DNA of 64,000 nt, taken from contig CAXAMN010008524.1 in the NCBI GenBank assembly GCA_963970005.1, forward strand, positions 162,764-226,763, written 5' to 3'. A program made the position numbers and the translations under genes. The DNA comes from Durusdinium trenchii (Eukaryota; Sar; Dinophyceae; Suessiales; Symbiodiniaceae). Positions 1 to 12,737 of the stretch are shown here, in pieces. The notes under the pieces are model-generated. The model had not been told where the DNA came from and ran no database searches. It worked only from the letters and a program-made list of their open reading frames with translations. Position 1 is the stretch's first letter; every line of letters begins with the position of its first letter.

Positions 1-3000
1 TATGCCATTGGGATGTGCTGTTTCAGGGCTTATTCGCAGGTTTGTGTTCGTAAAAAGTCTCAGGCAGGATTACGAGCTGGAAAACATGCGGCTTAAGAGG
101 GGCGCTATATAAAAGGATTGGGTTGCGGTCGGCACCTTGCCTGAAGTTAGGAGAGCATTGTCGCTCCTTTGGATGAGGAATTGTGGCAAAGTGGAGGCTT
201 TGCGAGATGTGACCAAGCTGAACTCAGAATAATTTCCCCCCTATTGAAATACTCGGCCGCAAAGCCAGGATGCAACCTGAAAAGATGCCCAACAAACGGA
301 AAAAACATATGAAAAGCAATTGTATCCTCTAGGTGGGACACCATGTCTGGTGAGAAACATGATCTTATGTTAAATGCAGCTGTAGGAGTGTACAGGGTGT
401 ACAGGCTGAGAGTGTTCTGAAAGTGGGATCGCATTACTGAGATGTCAAGTTGAGGTAGGTCGGTTCTGGAGTCTGGACTGGAGTTTATGGAACGAGAGAC
501 CATAAGAGGCCGAGAATTGTTTTCATAGCAAAGTTGCTGCAGATCGTGAGATAATTCACAAAATATATTCCAACCTCCAACTTCCTTTGTCGGTGCTATC
601 GAGATTTCACAAGAAACTGTTTGTTCAATTTCCGAAGGCCTGGGCCAAGCAAGCGTTTTGCACAGACTATCTACTTTGAAGCTATTCAGCCTGAGCGCTT
701 GACTTTATACTAGGGACGCCCCTTGCCAGATGTTGAGCCCAGCTACTTACATCTTTCAAATCGTGCTCGCAACCCACGCCGGCCATTCGATGGGGCCCCT
801 ACACTTTCCCCGCCACATGTCTAGATGGCTTCAAAGTGTAGAAGAGCGGAGTCAAGCTCAGATTACCTCAGCTATATAGGAACAAGAAGCTACTAGGAAC
901 AAAGGGCATCGCTACTAGGAGCAAGGACGGTACTAGGGGCTCCTGGCCTTACTACTAGGAGGAAGGACGCTAGCCAAGTCACCAAGGTTTCACCTGACAA
1001 GACGGCGCGCTCAATAGACGAGACGACTAGAATTCTAACGGATGTCTTGCTTGTTGCCTGTCGCAACTCGTTCCGCCGCCCAGCTGTCAAAAGACCTTGT
1101 AAGGCATCTACGTAAGCATAATCAAGCAGCAAGCATATTAAAAACTAAAAAGGAGGTTGTAGGTTTACGGTCTTGCTCGGTTTACTTTCCGCCCCGCAGC
1201 CAGTCAATCTATCGATGTTTGCTTGCGGTCACCTCCGCCCAAAAAACGAAAAAACACTGCCTCGAGGTTTGCGCAGAGCATTTGGCCACAAAGTCATGAC
1301 ATAAGCAGGATATCCCGGCTATCCAATGTAGTGGATCCTCCTTCTCCGGCCTACCTTACCTGAAGCTGCCAGAGCTCCTGGAATTTGCTCCCATAATCTG
1401 TCACGCCTTGCCAGTAGATCTGGCTTGATTGTTTCCTTGGCGCCACATTGCTATACGTAATTTAGAGAAGTCAAATCAAACCCGCCACATGGCTATTCCG
1501 TCGCTCTCAAACTACCGCCCAATGTCCTCCACCTGTTCTGGGTATCAGGTCTATGCCTCGCCCACAGCCGCAGCCCTACATTGATCCACACTTCCGGCGC
1601 GCACTGTATGGATTTAAGCCTAGTTTAAATTCACATGCAATTCATCCAGTTCGACAATACCCTACCATTCCAAAGTTCCAATCCTCGTCCTTCTGACTTT
1701 CTGATTCTGAATTAATTAGCCTGTGCCTTTGACATCCTTTGAGTGCCTCGCGTGGTCAAAGGCTCCCTTTGAATTTGGTGTGCCTGAGTCGTAGGCGTAG
1801 GCTGTCAGGGCAGTATGGTTCACCTCAGTATAGTTGTCGCGATCATGTTCGAGCATGTAGAAGCTGAGCGGTTTGGATTCTGGCTCCGCGGTCACCCCTT
1901 CAAATAAAAATGGCACAGTCTTGATTGATTGGGCAACACCTCCATGGGGCCCAATGGCACGGGCGCCTTGTTGGCTTCAGTTTCAACGAGAGTTCAATTC
2001 GGTCAGTACTTCCTGGGTTGCAAAACGCTTTGGCTGCAGGTGTGTGAGAGTTCCTGTTGCAGTGCACTGCTGAAGCAAGTCTGACGGAGACTCCCCCCTC
2101 GCCTCACTTTAGGAGAAATCCTCATGCAAAACGCTGGAGAATTGCCACTGAGGAAGTCTAACAGTCTAACACGAAACGCTTCCTGTGGAGACCTGAAGTG
2201 ATACTTCCTTGCTGGTGCGGTGGCGTTTTCTGAGACAGTCTCTTATCCCAAAAGAGTGTCACACAAAATTCTAAATGTGTCGTGCCAAAAGCATCCTTGC
2301 TTTGCAGGGTTTCGGTGGTGTTAACAAGGAGATTCCTTTTCCGAAGTCTAGGCTACGGTACAAGTACAAATTGGGCTCGTGGTTTCTGTCAGGTTTGCTG
2401 CCGCTATTTTGCAAACTTTGTTATACCTGACTGGTGGTGGTGCCAGGATCAAGAAGGCGTTGAAGCAGCCACTAGTGGTGTCTGACCTCCCGCAAAGACC
2501 TCAAACCTGTGAGAAGTTGTAGAGACATGTTTAGACTCACACGTTTTGCTCTACGATGATCTGATATGTTTCTTTATTGTTTTTGTATGTCAATGTCCAT
2601 TTTAAATCATGCAATCATGACAGTCGCTTCTTCCACGTCCCACAAAGGTTGCAGCAAATCCAACCTGTCCAGTCAGAACAGCCAGTCCAGTCTGTTCCGA
2701 CGCAGTCAGCGAAGCCTTTGCAGGAGTGGGCAATTGAATGTCAACCAATTCAAATCAACTACTGTCAGTTGTTGAGAGGGATAGCACTAAATCATCAGAT
2801 GTTGATGACGAACTGTGTGGTAATGTGTTTCATCACAGGAATCCACACCGTAGGCTGTTTTGTTCCTCAGCATGATTGGCTTTGTTTAGTGACGGGTGTT
2901 CCACGCAATGACATCAATGAGTCAATGACATTTCTGTTCGCCTGAGGATTGGTCTCATATCTCATTAAATTCACCAGCCACATTTGAAACATGCTGTGAA

Positions 3001-3080
3001 AAGTGCCCTTTTTGACAGAGTGTTTAAGCGGAATTCTTTCCATGAGTTCTTTCTGTCGCCATTTTGGGTTATATACAGGG
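1..3080. other. Unassigned sequence, no recognised gene
   Basis: I see no recognisable protein motif, RNA gene or repeat array in this stretch. Open frames are all short and do not chain through AG|G acceptors into anything I recognise. It may be intergenic, or intronic to a gene outside the window. Confidence 0.4.
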
Positions 3081-3083
3081 CCC

Positions 3084-3186
3084 GTCCCACTGCATCCAAA
3101 CTGCCCGTAAACGCCGATCCAGGATTCATAGCAATTCGTGCCAGAATGCGCAACCGAGTGTTCTTGAAATTGCCTGTTGAGGCCAG
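3084..3186 (+). repeat. Dispersed repeat, related to 54099-54215
   Basis: The segment from CCCACTGCATCC to GTGTTCTTGAAATTGCC matches, with scattered differences, the segment at about 54099-54215 inside eIF4A intron 24. Shared blocks include GCCGATCCAGGATTC and GAGTGTTCTTGAAATTGCC. The two copies are 51 kb apart in the same orientation. I see no coding potential, so it is most simply a dispersed repeat or a fragment of one. Confidence 0.6.
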
Positions 3187-3387
3187 CTACGTTGGTCGCT
3201 GGACTTGGCTATAGTCCCGGCAAGCACTCAGGAAGTAATTGTTCAGACAAAGTGAGGCTCGTACATATGGCTACGGCCAGAAACGTAAGGCTTGGACATA
3301 CCTCCATGGGGTGTGGATCAAAAGGTGGGTGTGTGATCCAAGCCCTTGGATCACAGGTTTGGTTTTCCTGGAGGTGGTCCATGGAGC

Positions 3388-3560
3388 AAAAAAAACGAGG
3401 GCAGAAGAAGAAGAAGAGCAAGCAAGAAAAAGACAAAACAGAAAGAAGACAGGAAGAAGGAGGACAAAGCAAAGAAGCAGAAGAAGGAGAAGGAGAAGGA
3501 AGACAAGAAAAAGAAACAGAAAACAGGACAGACCAAGAACAAGATGAAAGAATTAAGCAA

Positions 3561-3591
<31 letters not shown>

Positions 3592-3630
3592 GACAGCAAG
3601 AAGAAGAAGGATAGCAAGCAGAAGACAACA
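3388..3630 (+). repeat. Purine-only AAG/GAAGA low-complexity tract
   Basis: About 240 bases consist almost entirely of A and G on the plus strand (AAGAAG, GAAGGA and similar runs). The Lys/Glu-rich or Ser/Phe-rich open frames on the two strands come from composition and are not evidence of a gene. Confidence 0.85.
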
Positions 3631-3822
3631 ACAGGTGAGCCTCTAGACACTCGGGGCGCCCACAACAACCCGTCCTAGAACCAGGGAGACAAGCACAAGC
3701 CATTTTGTGAAGCCAGCCCACCAGTCGATCCTGGATCCTGAAATTACTGGGTTCTGCTAATTGGCTTTTTGTTCTTTCTCTCTTGGCTTGGGGTCGATTT
3801 CAGAGGCCACCCTCCATCCAAA

Positions 3823-3893
3823 GCTCCCTTGGTCTAGTGGATAAGGCTATTCTCTTTGCGTCCCGCGGTAGTTCGATTCTTCCTGGCGCTTAC
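3823..3893 (+). other. tRNA-like sequence, probable tRNA pseudogene or SINE head
   Basis: The sequence has a good internal A box (TGGTCTAGTGG at about 3830-3840) and B box (GTTCGATTC at about 3871-3879). A D arm forms with stem GTCT/AGGC, and a T arm forms with stem GGTAG/CTTCC and one mismatch. The acceptor stem pairs poorly and the anticodon arm does not form a normal 5-bp stem, so this is probably not a working tRNA. A tRNA-derived SINE head or a decayed tRNA gene both fit. Confidence 0.35.
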
Positions 3894-4438
3894 CTTTGGA
3901 TTCCTGAAGGACAGCGATGCACAGGGACACCCACCAATTCACTTTTCAACTTAGCGGCTGCGGCTTCCGCTAAATATGTTCGAGGTTTTGCTTTTGGAGC
4001 CTTCGTTTCTCTGATGAAGGCCCAAGGCCTCGCTTGGGGCTGGGTGTGAAGACTGCTCTCGAAGTGCCCTTCCCAAAGGCTTCACCCGTTCGCACTCTCC
4101 ACTGTGTCAGGGCGGCGACTTTCAACGTATATAAGAGAGTCCACTAATTGGAAAACTGTTGATAGCCGAAAAAATGAGTGGTGAACTCAATCCAGCTGCC
4201 AGTCCACTCTTGGTGGACCCAAGAAACTGGAAGTGCATGAGCCCAACAAAAAGGTTTACCGGAAGCCAGTAAATTGAAAGTCTCACCTAATAACACTCAC
4301 GCACGGCTCTTTGAGCCCACTGTGTCAGGGTTCACTTGAGAATCAGGCTTGGATCAAGTGAGCCACTCGTCTGATCCATAGGGCTTGGATCAGCGCGGAA
4401 CGATCCATACCAGGGCTTCTGGCCACACCCATATGTAC

Positions 4439-4580
4439 ACCACGGATGCGCAGCATCGCTTCAAGATTGGGAGTTTCGCGTTCGCCTCCGGCGGAAGGAG
4501 AACAACAACCGGGCGAAAGTGAGCTCCCGGAAGAGCGCCATCGTCTCCGTCGAAGAAGGAGCAACCTAAAGACACGCCCA
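4439..4580 (+). pseudogene. Small retroelement scrap, related to 54838-54975
   Basis: This stretch (GATTGGGAGTTTCGC, then a C/G-rich segment, GAGAACAACAA, AGCTCCCGGAA, and an AAGAAG-rich end) lines up with the start of the copia remnant in eIF4A intron 24. It is too short and diverged to encode anything. I read it as a 5' scrap of the same or a related element; the downstream kilobase has no recognisable pol motif. Confidence 0.45.
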
Positions 4581-5599
4581 ATGGAGCTACTGAAGATGAC
4601 AAAGACCTTCCAGGTTCCGGAGGTTGCCAGTGAGGATGCATACTGTTCCTGAAGGTGACGAGGAGCTCGTGAACAAGATTCTTGAAGGTCTCAGGGAGAT
4701 GCGCTTTTGTTGGCCAGAGGTTCTCCGTCCGAGAAGGAGAAAGGACAGTGACATGGCAAGCCCGCACTCAGACGACCTGAGGGAAAGGTCATCATGGAGG
4801 TGATGGGCGGGGCTTGCCGTTGGAGGTCATGGCGGACGCTGCTTTTGGCCCACCATCTGGACGAGGCCAACAAGGAGTGATTGCACTGTATGGAGGACAG
4901 CCAGTGTAATGGGAATCTCGCCAACAGGCGTTTTGCACTATGCGGGGCTGGGCATCTTAGAGTGTCCTGACGGACCTTGAAGAACCGCACATCTTCGACT
5001 CAGACAGTGAGGAGAGCGGTGGGAGTTTTGAGGTTTACGATGGCTGAAGAAGATTGCCATTTTGCCGAGCATGGTTGCTAAGCAACCAGGAGTACACAAA
5101 TCAAGAAATGTACCAAGTTTAAACGCTTTGGCCCAACTTAGCTGCAGAAACAACCTCACCTGGCACATGTTGCGTGGACAGGCTCCCACCCAAAGATTAC
5201 GTCGCGTCGCGGACGTGTGCCCAAAATGCGCCACGGCAAAAATTCTTGGGCATTGTAATAATGGATAAGAATGGCACGTGGCTTGGTCTGAGTCCGTTTG
5301 CAAGCGGCTCAGTCAGAATTGGCCCTGAGGCGGAAATTTGTACAGCGGAGACTCACTGTATTGCCGGAGATGTGGACAAAAACGAGAGGTTGGAAACCAC
5401 GAACCAGAGTTTGCTCCAATGATTTCAAAAGTTGACAGGGCATTGAGAAGCCTCTCGTTGGGACAAGGCGGTAGTGTGTTTCTGCAAGACTGTGGCAGCA
5501 AACCGTCCAAATGAACAGATGTTTGATGGAGGCCGCCTGGAAGCGCAGCAGGTTCACCTGATCGTTGACTGGCTGCTTGAATTTGAACTAAACCTTTTG

Positions 5600-7640
5600 C
5601 GCTTTGCACATCAAGTTTCAACGTTGGCCAACTTGTGGTTGGTGGGGAAAAATAGACTTAGTGAATCTTAGTGACGTACTGTAACCGTACTGCATGCTAG
5701 ATGTCCAGAGGAAAACCAACAAGGTAGCAAGTGACAGGTGGTTTAGACACCCTCAGCCTATGAGTGCTTCCACCCAACATGTCAGTTCATTGTGCAGGGG
5801 CGCAAACAAACAGGACTCAGCAGTTTGATTTCAATGACATGAATGTGAGTGCTTGCACAGCTAGTGTTACTGTACAAACTCAATATTTTTGTAAGGGCGG
5901 CTACATGCAGTTTCAACCACTGCAGATTTACTCGGAACGATCTAGTTTCAATTCCCCTATGCCCTATGCATATATATATATACACAGTATACATATAGTA
6001 TATATACGTAAATATGTCATGTGGATTGTATCTCGAAAAAGCCGTAAATGGTTTGTTTGCGCAATGTGTTGGTTGCGTGGTGCACTGCCATGGCACGACA
6101 ATGTGGCATGGTGCACCATTGTCCAAGTGACTACAAGAAGTAGCAACAGGCAACAGTCGTTCATTGTTCACGTTGCTAGGTTTTGTGGGTTGGTTTGGTG
6201 TGCAATGGGAGCCTCTCCTTTGAAGTACTGTATGTCACCATGTTGTTTGATGTTGTTTTTGCACCATCCCTTTGGAGTCAAGTTGTTTTCTTTCCGTACG
6301 TTTCCGTATGTCCGTGTGCAAAATATGCACCTGAGGTTGATGAAATTACCAGCACTGTAAAGTACTGTACAAATTGCATGGTCAAACAGGCTTTTTGAAA
6401 GGGAGCGTGACACAAGTACTCAGTAGCAAATTCTCAACTATGTAGAATGCGTAATGGAATTTATTCTGATCGCGTTGGTTTCAAGCGAAACAAAGCCACT
6501 ACTGTACACACTTTGCAGGGTAAACAGTTTTTGATGGACTCAAGCGGTGCCCAAGTTGCTGTCCCTTCAGTTGGACACGTGTTAACAGGCGTGGCTGCCA
6601 GTTTCGGGTATTATAAAGGACAATGCTCCACCACTCAGCCACAAGACTAGGTATAATAAGACATGCAATGCTGCGTCAACTGCGTCAACTCTGAACCGGT
6701 GGATTATTGGGTTGCGCAGGTTCTTTCAAATCTGCACGTGCTTGCTGTGGCCACATGCAGGGAGTTTGAGATCAAGGGCAGTTTTGATTGGTGAGGTTTT
6801 AATAAAGCCTCAAAAACTGGACAATCCCAAACAACAACTTGTATTTTCAGCAAAACAGAAAGTTCAGGATCTTGGCGACCGTAGGACAGTTGTCGATAGC
6901 GTAAGGATAGGGCATGTAAACATGTAGTGGTATTGGATGATTGATGCATTGCTTGCAACACCATAACTCCCTGATTCATATGAACTTGAAATTAACATGT
7001 TACCTTGGCATTCAAGGAATACAGTGTGCTGCGTGTGGCTGGCCCGCTTTGAAAGGTTGTGCAGGACGGGATTTCTTTGAACGGATTTGGAAACTTCGAA
7101 CCCGAATAGTAAGCCTTGGCTATCTTAAAGGGCTTCACAAAGGTTTTTGGCCATGTTGAACGGATTTGGGAATTCGATGTTTTGCTTTGAAATTGGAGGT
7201 GGTGAAAGGGAGTCAGAAAATGTTCAACAGGGAGCTGAAGGAGATTGATTGAGATTTGGGGGTTCTAACGGCGTTTGGGACATTCACAGAAGAGTTGAAT
7301 ATATTATATATATATATTTATTTATACTATACGTACTTGAACACAGTAGAATTCGGATGGTTGAAGGACCAGCCTGGTTGTGTTGGTTGATGTTGGTTGT
7401 TGTTCCGTTTGCTTTCCAAGATGGCTCAATCTGAACAGGGTGGAACTCTGTCAAACTGCAGGACATGTTGGGACAGTTTGGGCTGATGTGGAATTCAATA
7501 TACAATTCTCAGAAAGCATTGTTGCCTTCTCTCAGTTTCTCAATCTTTGTCACTCAAACCTCTCAACTCCTTGATGAAATCTTGAGCTACAAGTCTGAGC
7601 CACTGTAAATATTGTAGTCAAGCCGCTCCACTGTCATCTT
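5600..7640. other. Unassigned sequence with short TA runs
   Basis: I recognise no gene here. TA-rich simple runs occur at about 5970-6015 and 7294-7330. Open frames are short and show no conserved motif. Confidence 0.35.
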
Positions 7641-7699
7641 ACCTTACATGATATTTACAGCCTTCGGCATGCCGCCGGCCACCAGCTCGAGCCCGTATT

Positions 7700-9756
7700 G
7701 CAGGCAGCCTAATGATGCTTATTAACAGTGTTCCACAGTTCCAACCATAGATTGAAACCAATGGAAACCAACACAAGCCAGACGAAGCAAGACGATCCAC
7801 AAAACCGGTACTTGAAAATGAGTCTTCTTCCAAACTACTTGGCCTTTTGCATGTCTTCCTTGTCAGATCTTTTTTTCGACCGTCTTGAGGAATTGCGAGT
7901 CGCACAAGATATTCTTTTTCACATACAGAATGCTTCAAAGCGACCGAAGAATTTCTTGATCTGGCATGATTTGTCGATTTTTTCTCCAAACCGTTCGAAG
8001 TGAAAGACCCAGAACGACGTTGAACAACAATACCCTGCTCAATCATACTTGTTGGTGCATTGGAGTTGCACATTTGGCTGGGTGAGCTTGTTGATGTTTA
8101 TTTCAAGGTTGTTTGACCATGAAATGGAACGAATCCCAATCAGAGGTTGTCTATTCTGATCCAGCGATCCGAACCGGCATGTCTCAGTCGAATCACCTAA
8201 GAGGAACCAATTGAAACCAACACAAGCAATGCGAACCAAGACTATCCACAAAACATCACCTTGAAAACGATTCTTCTTCCAAACTACTTGGCCGTTTGCA
8301 TGTTTTCCTTTTCAGATCTTTTTTCCGACCGTCTCGAGGGATTGCAACAGGCACCAGATATTCTTTTCACACACAGAAGGCTTCAAAGCGACCGAAGAAT
8401 TTCTAGATCTGGCATGATTTGTCGTTTTTTCCTCCAAACCGTTGGAAATGAAAGACCCAGAATGACATCGAACAACAATACCCTGCTCAATCAGACTTGT
8501 GGGTGCATTGGAGCTGCACATTTTGCTGGGAGAGTTTGTTGATGTTGATTTCAAGCGAAGTCGTTTTACAATGAAATGGAACGAATCCGAATCAGAGGTT
8601 GTCTATTCTGATCCAGCGATCGACATGTCTCAGTCCAAGGGTTGTCTATTCTGATCCAGCGATCGACATGTCTCAGTTCAATCACCTTACACCTTAGACG
8701 TAGAGAGGGGGGGGGGGGCGTCAGGCTGTCGAAAAGTCCGCGCGGAGATACAAACCGTAGATTGAAACCAACGCAAGCAATACTAACCAAAACAATCCAC
8801 AAAACACGCCGGCAGGCCGGCGGATTACAGTCAACATTACAAAACCGATTTTTGTTATTGAGTTATACATGTTCTTGCGCATCAAGCCATAGTCCAAGTC
8901 TATGATCCTAAAAAACATACAATAGAGTCAACATAGCATAAAAGTGGAAGAACCCAATCAGACAAAATCACAACAGAATCAAATCATAGCTGGTGGCAGT
9001 CATAATTTTTGCATTGCGCATGATAATCCCAGGCCCATTCTTCTCACACCAACATGGTGGAAACAATAGGATGTAACCGCAACAGGCTTCGGCCCAGCTA
9101 TGATCAAAGCAATCAAGATGTCATTCAAAAATGTATATAGACAGACAACTCACATACCGAAGTGACTAGGTCCACCGCCCATAACGGGCCGTAGTGCGAA
9201 ATGACAATTCTGATCAGCAAAATGATTTGAACGCACATAATTAGCCTGGGGAAGATTCGTTCCGCGTTTTCAAGGATTGAATAGCGTAGTTACATTGCGG
9301 AACAATTCTCCTGTGCACTTCCCAGTAGAACTGACCCTTCAACAGTCAGTTCAAGTTGCCCCCCAACTATCGAGGTTTTGGAAGTTTTTAGGGTGATGTA
9401 ATCCATTGTTTGTTTGAGATCTATTGCCACACAAGCTCCTTTCATTCTTCTTACGTGCATCAGCTGCACTTTCCTCATGCATCGTAGACAATGATGTCTT
9501 CAAGTTACATGACATGAACAGAAGACATTAGATACCCACCTTTATGAGCCTACCAATTGCGCCCCTGAAATTGTGAAATCGATAACACTGTCCAAAAAAT
9601 GCACAAAACACCACGGCCGGTTATGACCATCAATACCGCTGCCATTCCTGCTGTAGCAAGGCTCAACGTTTCACCATGGTTCACCACACTCATTCCCCCA
9701 GTACTCCCCAACCGGTTCAATGATTTCTCACTTGACTTCGGACGGCGCCGCTTCAT
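7700..9756 (-). CDS. Possible minus-strand multi-exon membrane protein (unidentified)
   Basis: Several minus-strand segments look coding but I cannot name the protein. At 9756-9600 a basic stretch (KRRRPKSS) precedes a hydrophobic segment (ATAGMAAVLMVITGRGV). At about 9290-9478 there is an open stretch containing VQLMHVRRMKGACVAIDLKQ. At about 9160-9275 the stretch AERIFPRLIMCVQIILLIRI ends at a plausible GT donor. At about 8830-8910 an AG|G acceptor is followed by RIIDLDYGLMRKNMYNSIT, and then a hydrophobic GLFWLVLLALVSIYGL. The last segment overlaps the duplicated block, so that exon may have been copied. Exon joins are unresolved and the whole call is tentative. Confidence 0.25.
7745..8690. 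repeat. Duplicated ~450-bp block with a nested ~45-bp tandem repeat
   Basis: A block beginning ATTGAAACCAA...CACAAGC and running through TTCTTCCAAACTACTTGGCC and CCCTGCTCAATCA occurs at about 7746-8165 and again at about 8211-8640. The start of a third copy lies at about 8760-8810. Inside the second copy, GTTGTCTATTCTGATCCAGC to ATGTCTCAG is itself doubled (about 8599-8640 and 8640-8682). The copies differ by many substitutions and small indels, so the duplication is not recent. Confidence 0.75.
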
Positions 9757-9899
9757 TTGGCTGACCGGCCCATCGTGTCATCTATGTATTTCTATCTACC
9801 TACCACCGTTTGCTTTGAGGCTCTTCGATTTGCAGTCCATGTTGGTTGCTGTGAAATGGGGGTCAGGGTGGCGAGCCGGTTTGCCTCTCCAGTAGTCTC

Positions 9900-11500
9900 A
9901 TACCCGCACCAACGGCCAAGCTTATCCCTTTGCAGGACCTGCAGGTGATCTGAGACACACCAAGGTGGCGGATGTCGCAGTGTAAAGCTGCAAAGCTTGA
10001 CCGTTTCTCATCAGTGAGCAATCAGCAATGGTAAAGTCGAACAGCGTGACAAGTAAGAATTAAGAGGAGCTGTATTCACTGGATGTGAAGCAAATATTCA
10101 TGAAGTGAGACAGCTAAACTTTTCGGGGCATTGCTTGCCCTTCATTGGGTGGGCAGAGTCTAGAATGCACGACCAAAGACTGTCGCAGCAACAAGCCAGC
10201 CCAGACAGGCTCATCGACAAAACAGATATATAAGTGGCGTCACGGAGCGGTTTTGGCGTTTGGAGTGGACCAAAACGGCTGTCCTGCTTTGGCTCATCAG
10301 GCCAACGGGACATCATGGTCGTCATGTTGCATGATGTGATGCTGCATAGAATGTAATTGTGTAGTTCCCACAATGGAATGAGTTGTTGGTTTGCCTCAAA
10401 ATTGCGCGTGCAATTTGTTTAGTTCCACGACCTGGTCACCACAGCATTGAAGCTCAATTGGTCTGGACCATGTGCCACGCAGATCCGTATAGACTGGCAG
10501 TGTATGCTGTTGGCAATTCCCAACCATGCGGTTCCACTGAGGTGCAGCTGACCTGTCTTAACTGATGTTTATTGTGTCTTCCAGCTTCAGTAATTTTGCT
10601 GTTCGCACACGGGATAGTTATTTCTACAGAAGCTCATAGGGCCAGGAAGGTAGAGTCTTCAGTTGCAAGCTACAGTACACAATAGACATGAGATTCAGAG
10701 CCAACAGATTGCCAAAAGGTCCATGCCAAGATCTGTGTAGCGAGAGGTGACTCCTTAGGCAGCGCCTCTCATCATTGAGTTGGCACCTCAATTGTAAAAC
10801 TCAACGCATTACCATTTGTACTGTCACTGTAAAAGACATGTTAGGCGGCCACGGCAAGCCCCAAATGAAGCGTGTTGCCAACCACTCTACGGAGCCTGAC
10901 AGCATGAAAAAGCGGTTCCATGGGCTTAGAACATCTGAGGGTTCGTGACTGGGTCGTTGTTTGCTGCGCTGGGCTACTTTGGCTATCTTGGTTGCTCTTG
11001 TTGGTACCTTGGTACCTATTCAACACTGGCTACTCAAGGCTTTACTGTAGGCACCACTTGAAGTGTTTGTTCTGGGCTAGTCGGCTAGTTACACGCTTTG
11101 ACGGTTTTGAGTTGTTCTGAGAATTGCGGGCTGCTTGAGGCTGGTTTGAGCTGTGGTTACTCAGGATCGCTTTGGCAACATCATGAGTGATCATATTTGT
11201 ATCATACTTGTTTTTATACTCGGACTCCTTTCGGTCAAGTCCCACAGGATGTACAGTGACAAACCAAAGGTGTTGAAAGCAATGAAAGTAAACGATCCAA
11301 GATCGCGAACAACTGGCCTGGTCCTCACAACTGTCCTTTGGACGCTCCACGGAGACTCCAAATCGAAGACTGACGAATGAGAACCACGCAATTGCACAAG
11401 TTTGTACTCTCACCATCACTGGCATGCAGATGGCCTCACGAATTGCAGAATATATCTCAAGGTGCGAAACCTCAGTTTCACAAGTAGCACCCCCAAATGA
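9900..11500. other. Unassigned sequence
   Basis: No recognisable gene, RNA or ordered repeat was seen. Open frames on both strands are short and their residues do not resemble any family I know. Confidence 0.35.
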
Positions 11501-11519
11501 AGAAAAGCAGAATTCAGAA

Positions 11520-12150
11520 CTAGTGCACTATGGAAGCCTGGAAGACCCTTTGACTCTTTGCAGCTAACGAAGGGCTCACATAGAGGCTCGCAATGCCTGT
11601 CCACCAAGGAACGGAGTCCTCAGCAGCATCAGATACCTCCTTTTCTGACCTTTGCAGCAAGGTCCGCTTCTGCAACCTGCAAATGCAGTGTGACCGGTTT
11701 GGTCCAAGAGACGGACTACAAAAAAAGGGTCTCCACCGTTGAAAAGGATTACTTGTTTTGACATCCTGATCACTGCGGGAACCATCCGTGAAAATGTGTG
11801 GAGAGGCCACATCAGGCACAGAACAACTGAATGTAATTTTTGCGCCCCAAAATCTGTCCAAAGCTGCAGCCCTCCAAACCGAACCTGGAAGTCTTCCTCA
11901 CTTATGAACTGTGCAGCCCCTACTGTATGATTTAGGAAGGTGCTCCCACTTGCTCAGCGCAGCGCAGCACATCGGAAAAGTTGTTATGACATGTTATGAC
12001 TGGATCGGACTTGTATTTCGGACATCGAACATAGCGGTGCTCCGCCGTGTCAAACTCTCCACAAGTGCAAGTGGGAAGCTCAGTTTTGATGCATCAACCT
12101 TGCTCGCCTGTTTGAACTCCTTCACATTCATGCAGACCACCAGGCAGTAG
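11520..12150 (-). pseudogene. LINE (non-LTR retrotransposon) 3' remnant: zinc finger and RNase H start
   Basis: On the minus strand, a cysteine/histidine cluster of the type CTCGEF...EHRYVRCP (about 12080-12020) is followed about 200 bases later by PHIFTDGS (about 11812-11780), the first catalytic Asp motif of an RNase H. This order is usual at the C-terminus of LINE ORF2 proteins that carry RNase H. Stops and frame changes separate the two motifs, and no reverse transcriptase core is visible upstream, so it is a 5'-truncated, decayed copy. Confidence 0.5.
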
Positions 12151-12417
12151 TGCTCACGCAGGCACAGGGACCTCTAAGCAAAACCAAAGTACACTTTCTA
12201 GTCTGAGCGATTCTGGGGGATGGTCAAGCGCCTTGATGCGGTTCACAACAGGACTATTGCAGCCCAGACGCACAAATTTGCCTACCCGTCCTCCAAACAA
12301 AATGGAGAGACCCTGCTGTGGAGAGAATTCGTTGCCCTCCGACGAAATGTGTTTTTTTGCTTATCAAAGCAAGTTTAGTGTACGAAACTTCCGTGTTACG
12401 GACATTCAAGAACTGTT

Positions 12418-12737
12418 CATCCACTCATCAATACACCACTCATCAATACACCACTCATCATACACCACCCATCAATACACCACTCATCATACACCACTCA
12501 TCAATACACCACTCATCAATACACCACTCATCAATACACCACACATCATACACCACACATCATACAACACTCATCATACACCACTGATCATACACCACTC
12601 ATCAATACACCACTCATCATACACCACATATCATACACCACTCATCGTACACCACTCATCAATACACCACTCATCATACATCACTCATCGTACACCACTC
12701 ATCATACACCACTCATCAATACACCACTCATCAATAC
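12418..12737 (+). repeat. Minisatellite, CACCACTCATCA(A)TACA units
   Basis: Units of about 14-17 bases (CACCACTCATCATACA and CACCACTCATCAATACA variants) repeat without interruption up to the assembly gap. The array runs into the gap, so its true length is unknown. Long open frames across it are repeat artefacts. Confidence 0.95.

Noticed and set aside
3346-3678. Overlapping Lys/Glu-rich and Ser/Phe-rich open frames
   Set aside because: They follow from a purine-only tract; no start context, motif or splice pattern supports a protein.
12418-12737. CRISPR-like array of short repeats
   Set aside because: The units are contiguous with no unique spacers, and the setting is a eukaryotic nuclear genome.
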